64,000 bases of DNA from Larus michahellis (Eukaryota; Chordata; Aves; Charadriiformes; Laridae), in the NCBI RefSeq assembly GCF_964199755.1, contig NC_133914.1:2356001-2420000 (forward strand), given 5' to 3'. A program made the translations under genes and the position numbers. Positions 14,586 through 27,800 of the stretch are shown piece after piece. The number at the start of each line of letters is the position of its first letter. Position 1 is the stretch's first letter. The notes below the pieces were generated by a model. The model did not search any database. It had not been told where the DNA came from and worked only from the letters and a program-made list of their open reading frames with translations.

Positions 14586-15180
14586 CTCACAAGCTTCACA
14601 TCAGTCGGGTATGAAATCCATTACTGTCTGTCATACTGCTTGGCTAATGGAAGGAAGCCCCGTTTTCTCCATTAGATTTTGGTTGGATTCCTTTATCTGC
14701 CCATTACTTCTCCTGTAACTCCTCCTAATGGAATCAGACTAACACAAAATGACAAAGGATCAGGAAAAATGACACTGAAATTGGGGGAGCTGTAAAAGCC
14801 CGTATTGCCCCACTTGGCCTTGTTAAAGGAATGTGAAGTCTGAATTAGTTTAAAGATTTGTTCGCTCAGTGACTGGTTCCATGAGCTGGTTTCTTTTGCT
14901 TCAAAAAAAAAAGTAAGTAATTTTTGTTTTGCAATAAATTCAGTATATAAGTGTCATGGCACAGAAAAATATCGACTGTGATTAGTGCAGTAGCTTCCCT
15001 GATCCCTTTGTCTTTATGAAACACACACGGCACGGCTGCCTTATAATTTACTATTGTTTCATTAATTTAATCTTGCTGTTCTTCCAGCAATCGTTCCTAT
15101 CAAAAGAAGGGATTTGCGATTCAAACCAGCCAGCCAAAAACCAAAACCAGTTTGCAAACAACCGAACAGAATCATTAATA

Positions 15181-15730
15181 AGCAAAAAAAGTAAGGCACA
15201 GCCTGGGTGTGCCTGCAGTCTCCCCAGCCCCGCGCTATGGGGCGCGGTGTCCCCATGTGCTGGCAGGGCTCCTGCACCCGTGTCACCCTGGGCGCTGCGG
15301 TGGCCAGAGCTGCCACGGGTGCAGGAGCTGGGCTGGGCAGCGCAGGGGCCAAGGGAGCCGGGTGTTGGGGCTGTTTCCTTGTCCTGCAGCTGGCCACCTG
15401 GCCGAGCCCAGCAAAGTGGCTGCGAGCCGCTGCCGACTGCTATCACAGGCTCAAAATCCTGCCTTGCTGCAGGAGTTTCACGCGGGGTGCGCTGCCAGTC
15501 AGCACTGATTACAGATGTTCACAGGCACTTAACATCAGCCGCAGGAGCCGGGGCTGCCGCCCGACGGAGGCACTGATCTCTGAGCATTGGGGAAGGAAGG
15601 AGGCTCAGCCGCGAGGGCTTGCTGCATGGCCCAGCCTTCCCTGGCTGCTGGCTAATAGCGTCGAGGAAGAAATGCACTGCAGGCAGCGCACGCCCTGCCG
15701 GCTTATATCTCAGCAGCGGCGGAGCCTTTG
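15181..15730. other. GC-rich, CpG-containing intergenic block
   Basis: By eye this block is a little over 60 percent GC with about 30 CpG dinucleotides, near the border of usual CpG-island criteria. Open frames of up to 186 codons cross it in several frames but match no family I know, and they overlap each other. It could be a promoter of an unrecognised transcript. Confidence 0.4.
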
Positions 15731-18700
15731 ATTTACTGTGAGTAATACATAAAGGGTCTCATAAGAAATGGTTAGGGAATACTGCCTTCGGGGAAGAGCC
15801 GGGGAAGGAGCCCTGCTGTCTGGTTAACAAAAGTACTGCCTCCCCTGCCAGTCCTTGCCTCTGTTAGGGCTGAGTATTTTTCTAACATTTCTGTCTGGGG
15901 ATTTTAAAGATTTAGCACCTTTTTTATTATTATTTTTTAAATATTCCATGGACATATGGGATGAGACCAGGCTGTATAATTTTATTGCCACTCCCTGTGT
16001 GCAGTCACTGAATTCGTCTTAATTTCCTGCACCAGTGCCCATGGACTGGGAGCTGGCGTCTGCCACCCGTGAAGTCAATGGCACCGTTCACAGGCTCAGG
16101 TGATTAAAATGGTCAGACTCCAGCTAGGCACAGAAAAGTGCATTTTCTCATGTATGTTCTCAGTATAGTGCAGTAAAAAGATGTGGGATTATGGATTGCT
16201 GCAGAGGGCTGGAGGATGCCTTCAGATGCCATCACCATTTTGGTCTGCAAGCATGCGAAGAGGCGGCAAAGCAGAGCCCCGTAGGGCAGGTATCAGACAA
16301 CAGACCGGCCAGCTGGTGCCTGTCCGTGCCAGAGCTGGCTGCAGCGGCTGCTCCAAACTGCCTTGGGTTCGCTCTGCTCAGCTGTGTAAATGAAGCCTTT
16401 AAGTCCCAGTTTACTGCCGTATTCATCACTTTATTGCAGCAGATGAAAGCTGTGAAGCCCAAGGGTACTTGAATCCTCCCAAACCCCAGGCTGTTAAGCA
16501 AGGCTTCCTTGTCCCTGTCGTTCCCTGCTCCAGCACTGCGTTCTCTTCTCCAATTTCCTACTGCTGCCCTTGCACGCGCTCTGTTCTCCGGCAGTTCCTG
16601 CAGGCTGCAGGTTTCTCGATGATGATAGTTCCGTTCTGTTTCTAGTTTTGACTCCTAGTAGTCTGTTTAGTGTTTGCAGAAAAAAAAAAAACAGAGAGAA
16701 AAGGGCTTGGCCAAACCCCAAAGAAAAGCAGATGTGAGAAGAGCGCTTTGTTTCCATGCTGCAGTGCTGACCCTAGGAATTTTTCTTGTGCTGTCACTGA
16801 TACACACTTCTGACTTTAATGTCTAAAGTTTGTCTACATGCTGCTTCTGAACTGATTGCTTTTTCTCTTGCAAATCTCCAACAAGCTCTTGCTTCCTTAG
16901 CAAAAATGTAATCCTGATCAAATTTCCTTTTGTTCTCACTTGATCAGAGGGGAAAAAAAGCCCACCCTGACAAACGACGGTAGCAGGCTAGGGCTGGAGG
17001 GAGGAGGAACATTTCCCATTCCCATTGAAGGACGATCTCATCTTCAGCCTTCATCCTCGGGCTGCTTCTGCACTGAGCAGAGTCCTTTGGTGTGTCTGGG
17101 TCCCTGGGGACTGAGCCTCTGTCTCCTGAGAAGCGTTCGAATTTAATAGAAATAAATAAAGTAAATGAAGAGTGTTTCATGGGCAATTGAAGGGTCAGCA
17201 CAGATCACGCCATACCATTTGCTGTTCTTCAAACATCCTTTTCTGGCTGCTTGTTAATCCCCAGAGAAGCCACAAGTGCATTAGTGCTCTCTCCCCCTCT
17301 TTTTCCTTTTCCCCACCTCCAGCTGCACCCGCAAGACCCCAGATTGTCACTGCTGTAACCAGTTGTACACTCTCTCCTCCTGCAGATATTAATTTTTTGT
17401 TTATAGAAAAATCTATAAGGTTTGAGTTATCAAAAGCTGTGTGCACTAGTGGGAAAGACACAAAATCAATGCTGAAATATTGCCTTATTTAATGGCTGCT
17501 GTAAATAGCTCTGTTATGATTCTTTAGTAGAGGTAAATTATGAAAGCACAAGAGAGGTCAGTTGAACGTACTTGTTTGCAGCCCGCTCCCCAGCAAGCCC
17601 AGCTTACCTCACCCCGTTAGGCGTTAGCTGACAGGAGTTTGAGATATCTTAGTTCCTGGGTCTGCCATCACTCACGTGAGAAAACAAGGAAGAGCAGGGG
17701 CTGATTCTGCTGGGCGCTCAGTGCTTCGCTCTCTGTTTATTGGTGCTTACTACTGCTGGAGGAGCCAAGCCCGGTCCCCTCCTGTGGGGATGCTGCCGGT
17801 GCCAGCCGTGCTGGTGGCTGTGCTCCCCTCTGGGGACCCCGCCAGAGCAGAGGCACCGCGGCACGGCCCTCCCGCTGTGCTGGCAGCACGGCCCTGGGAA
17901 GGAATTTCATCTCATCTTTCTTCTCACTTTCTCCTTTTTCGAGGCATGTTTTCAGAAACATCATTGAGGCTTATAAATGAGGCTTTTAAAAGGTTTTAAA
18001 TACCTGTCATTTTTAATGGTTTATTTCTGTGTCATTGAATGTAATTATCTCCAGTAGAGTTCTTTCTAGAATATATTTGGGTACTTTGGAAAACACTGGC
18101 ATTTCCCCCACATTCCTGGAAAGCCGAGTCCTGGGTTGGGGTTACTGTGGTAACCCAGCTGTGTTTCCACCGGCAACAAGAATCACTACAGATGAGAAAA
18201 AAATAGCATTGCAGGATGCCTTTCTTGAAAGTCACAAGGAATTAGGAAATCCTGCTTTGCATAGCTCCTTGAAGGTCAGACGGGCTCACTCCGCGAGCGG
18301 CATTACTCAGTCCAATCACATGTGCAAACTCCAGCGTCTGAAAGGCTCACGAAAGCTGATAAGAGTTTTCCCTGAAGTACTGCTGCAGCCAGTCGGATAG
18401 CACCTGCGTCGCCTCCGTCAATATTTAACTCCGGGTCAATACAGCTTGATGTTTGGCTTAACAGAACTTAATATCTGCCTAATGTCAGCAAAGTTCTTGC
18501 TACTGCACCGGTCCATGCCTGGTGTCTGTGGGTTTCTGGGCTGAGGAGCCGCAGAGCGGTGGGGCCTCGCTGCTGCTCGTGTGCTGAGGAGGAGCCGCAG
18601 CTCTCCTTGCTCGCAGGCGAGGGCTGTGCGAGCGACTCCGGCTGCGATTCACCCCAGCTGACTGGGGTGCAAACTTGGCTTGCTGGGGCTGTGCTGGTAA

Positions 18701-21700
18701 GAGCGAGCTGAATATCAGGGGACGCGCCTGTCACTGGCACATGGGACTGATTGACTAGGCAGGGATGTACTGTGCAGTAGCAGCAGCTTCTCGAGTCAGC
18801 CTCCTCTGCCGCCTGTCTGTATAAGCTGCAGGGACTCATCACCTCTATCGGGCACTAAAGTACAGAATTGAGGTCCTCTGGTTCCCATCGGCGTCTGCAT
18901 CGGGGTGATGCTGCTGGTTTTGTTGTCTGTTTTGTGAGGATTCCCCTGCATTGCTGCAGGGAGGCTGATGCAAGCTGCGGGCAGTGCAGCGAGGGCAGGC
19001 ATCACCGTGGCCGGCTCCATCCGCCACTCCAGCTCGACGCCTTTCCTTCCTCCCTGCAGACTGTTTCTTTGGGCAGCAGTTAGCCAGTGAAAGTGTTTTC
19101 TTTTTAGTATGGTTTTAATATTCATGACACATGCAAATTAGAAAAAAGGTAATTGTCCCAATTAACACTAAATAGGTTTTTCTCACACATCTTGAGTAAT
19201 TTGATGCTTCTGCTTATCTCATAAAAAGTTTCCTAGTGGAACTGCCTCAGACTCTGTGTTCATACAAGAGCCTGCTGAGCTTCTGTAATTAAGCTGTGAT
19301 TAGCCAGCTATAAATACATGGTTTTGAATACAACGTTGCACTCTCAGGGCAACTGGAGATAATAAACTGATCAGATCAGTGAACACTTAAGGTACATCAG
19401 CAGCAGTGAGATGGAGCTTTCCCCGCTCTGGGCAGGTCAGTTGCCGTGGTTCAGGTCCCAGGACTCTCTCCAAGCCGTGGTCAGAGCTGGGCCGATGCGG
19501 TTAGTGCTGGGAATGGTTGCTGTGCCTGCGGTCCCCATGCCTGTGGCTCTGCAGGCGGGTGTGAGGGACCCTGCCCGTGTGGTGCCCTATGGAATCCCCT
19601 CTCTGCTCAGCTCTTCTGACAGAGTGGTTAACTCAACCTAAAAATGCCTTTTCTTTAGGATGACCAGCTCCTTTAACAGCCGGGTGTCCCTGCTGGGGGC
19701 TGTCAGGGCAGCAGGGCTCAGACGGAGCTCTGGCAGAGGGGCAGCAGCAGGCAACGCAGAAACTGCCCGTCACTGGGAGCTCTGCGGGTATGTGCCTGTG
19801 CCGGGGACACGAGGGCTCAGCCTGGATGCCCACAACTGGTTTCCATCACCAGATGCCTGGGAAGATCGATTCCACTGGGTGCTTGGTCTCACGCTTTGTA
19901 TTTGAGAGCGGTGGTAAATTTGCTTTGTGACCCCCTCTGCTCCCCCTGTGATTGGGGCTCTAGAGGTGTGCGATGGGGGTCCAACAAGCCAGATGCTCCT
20001 TTCCACCCAGAACAGAGCACATCTCCTTGGCTTGAAACCACGGGCTACAAGGTTGTGTTCGTTCAGCCAGAGACATGATGTATCTTGTGGCCTCTGGGCC
20101 CAACTGCAGCTGTTTGTGATGTCAGGGAGCTGCTCTGAAATGAATTACAGCTGATATTTCATCACACACATTATTCGGCTAAAGAATAAACTGAGGGAAG
20201 CCAGGACAACTCAGTGAAGAAAGCAAGCTGACAGTTCTTGAATAAATGATTCATTATTCACTCAGCTCTGGCTGCTTAGTGCACTTGCCCCGACTCCTGA
20301 ACAAAAGTTAGCTCGTTTCAAACCCTGCTGCATTTCCATTTCTCTGCTGTGACCTGACGTGACAGATGAAATGTTCATGAACACACTTATCTTTCAAATT
20401 AGAAGTTCTGTCAAATCTGATTCTGTGAACCACTTGCAGAAAATTTGTATCAGCTGCTAATTTTCATCCCCTTACATCTCAAATACTGTTTGTGAGCTTT
20501 CTAACTCAATGTTATTTCAGTTTTAAAAGCACTTCAGGAAAAACAACGTAGCGTTATTTGGTAAAAGAAGCAGTTGTCTAAAGCACTGTCAGAACAAGCA
20601 CTTTCTCTTTAGCAACCTCTTTCCTCCCTATTACAGCTCCTGCGGGGGCTGTTACTGCCTCAGCCTCTTTGGGCCAGGCACTGGAGAAACAACGTGCACA
20701 AAATCCTGATGTCCCTGAGCCGAATGGGAGCTCGGTGGTTGCCTTTGGGTGTAGCTGGATGGTTCCACTTGGGCCAGTTGAAGGCAGATGCCCCTTCAGT
20801 GTGTCAGAGGATGAAATCCATGGATGAAGGCAAGCGCTGATCCCCTGTGTGCGAGCCCCAGAGGGCAGCTGCAGCTCAGAGGTAGGCTGCCATGCTGGGA
20901 AATGTTTGCTTTGTACTGGGAGAAATGTCTGCCTGCCGTTCTATGACACACGCATACCAAGCCAGGTCCCTACTGTTGAGCTGAAGGCAGTTTTTATGGG
21001 GTGGGGAAGTGTCATGGCTTTTGTAGAGTTTGATATGCTGTCATGGCAATGTTCCAGTGGATGTGAATGAGGAAGCAAATGGGGAAACGTGAAACTTCAG
21101 AAGATTGTGCAAGAGCAAAGAGTTGCATGAAAAAAGGTACGTCACCAGAGAGGGAACGGCAGAGCCCATGCCTGGGTGGAGGGGAAAGAAATAGAGAGGT
21201 GGAAGAGAAAACAATGAAAAGATTCATGCAAGATCACAATTTGACAAAATATCCAAGCAAAGAAGATGATCCTAAACAAAATTCAGAGAAAGAAAAAGAA
21301 AGATGCAGAAGGGGGTCTGCACTCTGGACTCCACGCTGCGCAGGCAAACATGGCACGTTCCACGCCAGCCCCTAAAAATTAGTGAAAATACCAGTGAACA
21401 ATTAGATCCAAGCTGCCAGGAGGAAACTTCACCCGGAGGGTCGTGAATGCATCCCACATCATTGCCACAACGCTGCTTGCTGGTCTAGCCTCAGGCAGCG
21501 TTAGAATAACCACAGAGAGCACTAGCAAGTGTTAGCTTCGGTTTGAGTTGTTTCGCACAAAGAAATCTGTGCATGTGCGTGCTTATTCAGACTGGGAGGG
21601 AACATACAGTATAGATGGAAAACTTTTCTTCCATTGCTAATTTCTCCATCTGTTTTCTATCTTTGCTTTGTTCGCTTGCAGAACTGCGTGGGTGCTTGTC

Positions 21701-22949
21701 GGAAGAAGGGCGTTCCAGAGCCGTTGCACAGCTTTCCTTGGTAAACAGGATTTGATAGTCATTTCAAGTGGGGCTTTTGCAGTAACTCTCACATTTCATT
21801 CCTTTGTGCTCTGCCAATCCAGCTGAGTCCTGCTGCTCCTCTTTGTCCCTCTGCTATTCCAGTCCAACCCTGCCCCCCACATGAATGCACAGAGAAGTAT
21901 TTTTTCCAATTTAAAGCTGAGCAATTTTTATTTGTAGCTGTAAGTGGGTCCATTAGTGCTGGTCAGAGGAAAGCTGAAGAACATTTGGTAGATAATTGGG
22001 CCTGGGTCCATCAGAAGGTCTTGATGTGGAGCCTGCTGCACTATGTGCTGGTAAAACATCTGTGTAAATAGCTCTGCAGCTGAGGTTTCATTAGAACTGC
22101 CCATCACGACAGTCCTCTTAAAGCTCTAAATACACGAGGGACTCCTGTGTGTCTACCCAAAATAGCGAGCTCTCCACTTAGCAAGCCCTGTACTAAAACT
22201 GGGGTCGTCTCATTTAAATGTTCCCGGCTGTAGGCATGACCTGGGATTCTTTGTTGTAGTGTGCTGAGCTATCAAAGCCTCACTCTTCATAGCGTCTCAT
22301 TAGTCTTGGAAGAGGCGAGCCTGGGGATGGCATCCAGCTGTGTCCCTGAGCTGAGTATATAATTTTCCAGTCACATCTGGAAAGGGGGAGATAGGTAATT
22401 GGATGCAAATGGTCATCTGTCAGAGTGAAAAATGTCTTTTCCAGTAGGATTTTCTTTGGGGAAAAAAAGAGTATACTTTTGGATGAGGGCAGATAATTGT
22501 AGTGTTTGTGGAACTGAGTGACAAAGTCAGGTGTAATCTCTGTTCAAATTCTGCTCATTTTTAGCCTAGCACACACATGCAGTTTTTCTGGGGCACCTCA
22601 CTGCTGTCTCGTGCAGACCCTGCTTTCCCCAAACGTTTGCCAGCTGCCTGTGCCCAGCTCTGCTGCTCACCCTGCTGCTCTCAGCCCCTGCCTGCTGTGC
22701 CTTGGGGTGCTTCTGCATCTTGGTATTTGTTCAGGGCCTAATGCTCACTGCAGCTCAGGAATTGCTTCTAGAAACCGCATACTGTTTATTTAAGTGACTG
22801 TCACAGGATCACAACCCTCTTTGAACCAAGAAAATGTAGTCTCTTCAAAACATTTAACACCCAGAGAAGAGGCAAAACAGAACGCGGCTGGTGGAAACCC
22901 TTCTGCCTGATGCCTCTCTGCATCTCTTGCGTAGGGCAGACATAAGGCA
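15731..22949. other. intergenic, no gene recognised
   Basis: Unique sequence of mixed composition up to the CR1 copy. A run of 12 A lies at about 16680-16691 and a GC-rich patch at about 18530-18720. No exon, RNA gene or further transposon was recognised. Confidence 0.6.
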
Positions 22950-23366
22950 TACAAACCTTATGAAGAACGACTGAGGGAGCTGGGGTTGTTTAGCCTGGAG
23001 AAGAGGAGGCTGAGGGGAGACCTTATCACCCTCTACAACTACCTGAAAGGAGGTTGTAGAGAGATGGGGGCTGACCTCTTCTCCCTGGTGACAAGTGATA
23101 GGACGAGGGGAAACGGGTTCAAGTTACGTCAGGGGAGGTTTAGATTGGATATTAGGAAACATTTCTTCACTGAAAGGGTTATTAAACATTGGAATAGGCT
23201 GCCCAGGGAGGTGGTGGATTCACCATCCCTGGAGGTGTTTAAAAAAAGGGTAGATGGGGCACTGAGGGACATGGTTTAGAAGTGGCTCTTGTCAGGGTAG
23301 GCTAAAGGTTGGACTCGATGATCTTAAAGGTCCCTTCCAACCTCAGCGATTCTATGATTCTATGAA
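22950..23366 (+). mobile_element. CR1 LINE, 5'-truncated 3' end
   Basis: The copy holds the last 110 or so codons of the CR1 ORF2 (endonuclease/reverse transcriptase protein) and the short CR1 3' tail. The frame reads [20 protein letters not shown] from about 22950 and continues through [15 protein letters not shown] and [10 protein letters not shown] to GALRDMV and a TAG stop at 23277-23279. There is no frameshift or internal stop. The tail includes TTGGACTCGATGATCTTAAA and AGGTCCCTTCCAACCT and ends in two ATTCTATG octamers (23349-23364). The reverse transcriptase catalytic core is missing, so the copy is not autonomous. The 5' edge is approximate. Confidence 0.95.
23349..23364 (+). repeat. 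CR1 terminal octamer repeat
   Basis: Two tandem ATTCTATG units close the CR1 copy. This is the usual 3' end of avian CR1, in place of a poly(A) tail. Confidence 0.9.
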
Positions 23367-24827
23367 GTTCCTCCTGGATCTCCGTCACCAGTCTGGTACA
23401 GCCTGGGCATGCCAGACTCTCCTTTGATCTTTCAAAGGCATCAGCTCTTGGACAGTCACTCATCAGGCTGGGTTGTTCTTGTTGTTTTCCGTATAGACAG
23501 GGTCCTGCTTCATTGTCCATCACCAAATACTGCAGGTGACCGTGGTGGAAGCCTGGGCTGGGGAGCAGAGGTGTGGGGTTCCACCACTGCTGGGCAACCA
23601 GTAGCAGACGTTATTTAAGATTATTGTTGCATCACTAAGCTCAAGTCAGAGGACTTGCTGTTTGCGTGCTGAATGTGGGTTGGTGCCGTACAGGATGAAT
23701 ACCAACCGAGCAGGGAGTTTTCAGACATGCAGATTTGTTTTGCGGATCATCATCTGTTCCTTCTGTGTGCCACTTAAACTGCTTGTTGTTATGCAAATCC
23801 TGTAATGTATTTATGAGTGCTCTCCAGAGATTTCAAATGGCATCTAATCTGGTTAGTAGATCCATTTTGCAAGAGACGTGTGTAACGTATTCAGCTAAAG
23901 ATGAGATATTGATATTTTATGCATTTGACTAGAGACAGAAGCTGTTTTATCCCATTCACCGAGCATTACAATGCTCTTACTGACCTGAAACCCATGTAAC
24001 TGCCAGGAAGAAGAATAAACACACAAATAAATGTGAACAAGCATGTACGACATATCTAGAGCTCCTGACAGCGTCTGCATCAGAGTCAGTGCAAACTGTG
24101 AACTTCCCTGTTCTCCTGAATTAAACGAGGCTGGGTTGAGTCTGTACCTGGATGAGAAGCTGTAGGAACAATCTCTGGTGCTGTAGATGGCAGTGCTCTT
24201 CCCTTCCTGAGCAAATCCGTCCTGATGTCCAGGAACCTCTGGAGCCCAGCCCACAGCACAACCCACTCGCTTCTGATCCTGGTATCAGTTTCCAAACTTT
24301 GGAGTTTCTCACCAGGGAGTCACATCCAGGCTGTGCTGAAGTGCTGTGCGCTTCTGCTGAGCGTCTTTAAGCTATTTCTCTCCATCTGCATGGCTGAATT
24401 TGTTCAGGTTTTCCTTGCCTTGTGCCCAGATCCCTGAAACTGCTTAGCCACAGTTACTGGTTGGCCTGCTCTAATCATTGTTTTATGGCCTGTTGCATCT
24501 TTCCTCTGTTCCCCCATTTCCCCTGCTCCGAGTTCAGCGTTGGCTTCAGGCGCCTGCTCTCACCCCCCGCTCCCCCTGCAGCTCCTCCTTCGGGGTTGGC
24601 TCGGGCCCCGCTTCCCTTTGGCTCCAGACGCTGGATTTAGTTGGTCACTTGTTTGCTTTGCAAACAAACATAGAGTTTTCCCTGGTACTGCGTGTCACCA
24701 CTGATGAGAGCTTGGTGTAAGCAGCTGTAAAGTCATTTCATTGATTTCCTCTGAATTCCCCATTCAAACCTGCCCTGGACAGGACGATGCCCTAACGCCT
24801 GCAGGAGCGCCGGGGCTGCCGGTGCCG

Positions 24828-24869
24828 TCCCAGCGTGCCCATGCCCCATCCCAGCGTGCCCGTGCCCCG
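24828..24869 (+). repeat. two-copy 21-bp tandem repeat
   Basis: Two adjacent copies of a unit starting TCCCAGCGTGCCC differ at only two positions. It is a minimal minisatellite with no visible function. Confidence 0.7.
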
Positions 24870-27800
24870 TGGCCAGTCCCTTTCTGGCGTCCTCCTGTCT
24901 GTCTGCTGCCTTCTCCTTGGTCTGCAGGATCTCCAATAGGAAACTGAGGCATTTTTATTCTGTGTTTGATGAATATAATTATTTTCTTGCAACTAAGTGT
25001 TTCTACTTTACTGGCTGAAATGAAAAACTACGTGTATCCTCCTGGAATATTCCACCGCAAAAGCTTATTTCTAGCCAAAGTGAAAAATTACAACACAGAC
25101 TTTTTGATCAAGTGGCACATTTAGTTTCTGTTATTTGATACAAATGTTTCTGATTTTTTTTAAATGCTGCATTAGCATTAGATTGAGGGAAATTAACTCA
25201 AAACGATCTTATTGAAATAAAAACTGTTAATTTAAAAAGTCTCTATGTTTTGACTCTGAAAATAAATTTAAAAGGCAAATGTCTTCAACAAAGCAGCACA
25301 AGTGTTTGAATAATTTTGATATACATAAAATGCTTTATCAAATTAATGTTTCGTTTGAAGACTATAAATATTGTAAAATTTATAATCGTAATTTCCCCCC
25401 AGCCATCGTGTATTCTTGAAATGCAGAATTTGGTGTAGTTCTTGTCTCCTGCGTCCGTGTGGCCCCAGGCGAAGCACGGCGGGGCTGGGAGGGTCTGGGG
25501 GGGCAGAGAGCCCCCCGCTTCCCTGCAGCGTCTTCCGTCCCTTCCCTGTCCTCTGCTCCCTGTCCCTCCTGCCCAGGACTGGCCCACGTGCCACCGTAAT
25601 GTTCCTTGTCAGATGACAGATTTCAGGGGAGCATTAGTAATTAGGAACTCCACTCTCATCAAGGAAAATAATTAGTGAGAATGCATGCCGTTTACAAAAG
25701 CAGTTCAATTAAAAAGAATAACAAGCTTTTTACAGCAACAAAGGAAGGACTAAGTAGACCTCAGTGAGTAAATAAAGCTGTAATCAGTGTGATTAATTTA
25801 AAATCTCAGGAAGGCATGAATTGGATTGATATCCCAAAAGTCTAATGTGTCTCATGGGACCACAAAATAAGTCATTCCATGTTTTAGGGAGGACATGAGA
25901 CCTCACTAATTGTGAACAAAAGAAGTAAAAAACTGACAAAAGTAATTTAGCTATAAATTTCTTTGGGAAGACTGATTTTGACTAGTGTTTTCTTCATGAG
26001 GCTCATACAAAAATCTGTGTTGCCTGGCTAAAATGAAATTAAAGAAAGGTTTAGAAATGGATTGGCTGGCATTTCAACCAAGATCCTTAAAAACCTCCTT
26101 CATCTGAGGGCAGCTGGGAAACAACTTTGATGGGGTGGGATTTTTACCGCAGGTGAGGCTGAGCAATGGTAATTTATGGCAGAAAAGGGGCTACACAAAA
26201 TTGTCAGGCGTTATGTTGCCATATGGTAGAACAGGCAGAAATTCCTGGGCAGAAAGGCGTGCAGCCTGGGAAAGGCGTCCGTCGGAGCTGAAGGAGCCGG
26301 GGCTCCCTGGCTGCCTGGGTCCCGGAGCGGGGGCTGCGCTCCCCCCCTTCACCTCCAGCCCCTGGTCGGAGGCGTTTGGAGGAAGGGGAAGGTGCCAGTG
26401 ACCCTCCTGCAGGAGATGGGGTCACACCGACTCGGGGACACTGCAGTGACAGCAATTCGGTCACCTTCTTATCCTCTGCCCAGCTCACAGGCTGAGACAA
26501 AAATGGGATAAAAGTGGCACTTGCTTTACTGCCTTTTTTTTGTTGTTGTTTTGTCTGTCCTAGCGGAATTGTGGGGACTCGCCACTGCGATTTCTGTTGC
26601 TTGGGAAATCAGTGCTACTGGTATTGCTGCCGCCAGTATCACTTCTCCTACATCTGAAATCTGGCTTTTCTCCATAATTAATTTTGGGATACAACAAACT
26701 GTAAACGGCTGGACAAGAGCTTGGACTGTAAATTGTAACCAGGTTTAATTTAGTTCATTTCCCACAGGTGACTGATGGCTTTATGGCGCTTTACTACACT
26801 TCATAATAATTTAAAGCAGATATTTAGTACATCTATAAAATCTTGCACAATGTGCTGGGGAAGGAAAGCAGTATAAATATTCTTCTGGCTTTTGGTTGAG
26901 TTACAAACTGTTGACAGGTCAATCTACAAACCAGTTTGCTCCTGGGGGTAGGGGACAGGGTGCTGGGCTCCTGCGGGCACGGTGCTGTGTGGGTGCTGCT
27001 CCCGCGCAGCGCGGGGCGGCAGGGGGGACGCAGCCCCTGGGTTTTCCCCAGTCCTGATCGACGCCTGGGCAGGGGATGTCCTGGTCTGTGTCCCGCAGAG
27101 GCAGATTTCGGTTTAACTGTGTGGTGCGTATTAAAATGGCACCCTGAGATGTGCATCAGAGGTATTTGCTGCGGGATTTCACTTTTGTGTTAAAACTGCC
27201 AAACGCATGTTCAGTGCTGACGTATAGAAAGCATCGCAGGGGAAGAACAGGCTGTTACTCAACGGTCCCTCTGTCCCCTTTCCTGCTGCCAGGCAGGCAC
27301 GTGTCTTCCTCCCAGACGCCTTCAACAGAACTGGGTATTTCTGAAACTGTGGCTTTAAGTGACAGAGGCTCAACTGCCTGTAAGAGCCATAAGAAATTAC
27401 TGTGCTCGAAACAGCCGTTCGGTTCTTTGGGATGCCGTTCTTTCCAAATTAATCCCAGTACCCACCTCAGTCTTTATCACTTCATCCTTAAATTCTCTGC
27501 CTATTCCTCTCCCTCCATTTCTTGCCATAAAAATGTCCCGTTTCCTTCTAAGCCCAGGTGGATCTGCTGCTGTGGGACCTCAAGAGGGGCCTTGCCCTGC
27601 AGACTTGCTGCTTTTAGTGAAAAGAAAAAGAATGACACAATCTGTAATGGCGTGTGTAGAGGAGCGTTTTGAAGTCTCTACCTTCAGAGGGGCTTCACTG
27701 TGCTCCTGGTTACTGAGCCCCTTTGCTTACAGGGAACCTCTGGTTATGGGGTTTGCTGTGTTTTCTCTGGACCCAGACAGGCTTCATGCTGCAATCTGTC

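Larger units (their letters stand above)
10861..15180. other. intergenic, AT-rich, with GATA motif cluster
   Basis: No coding feature is recognised. The 13150-15000 part is AT-rich. It contains the GATA cluster at 14548-14585. A perfect 9-bp hairpin lies at 12733-12754. Confidence 0.6.

Noticed and set aside
15016..15576. Plus-strand open frame of 186 codons
   Set aside because: It crosses a GC-rich block with several competing frames, has a low-complexity composition and matches no known domain.
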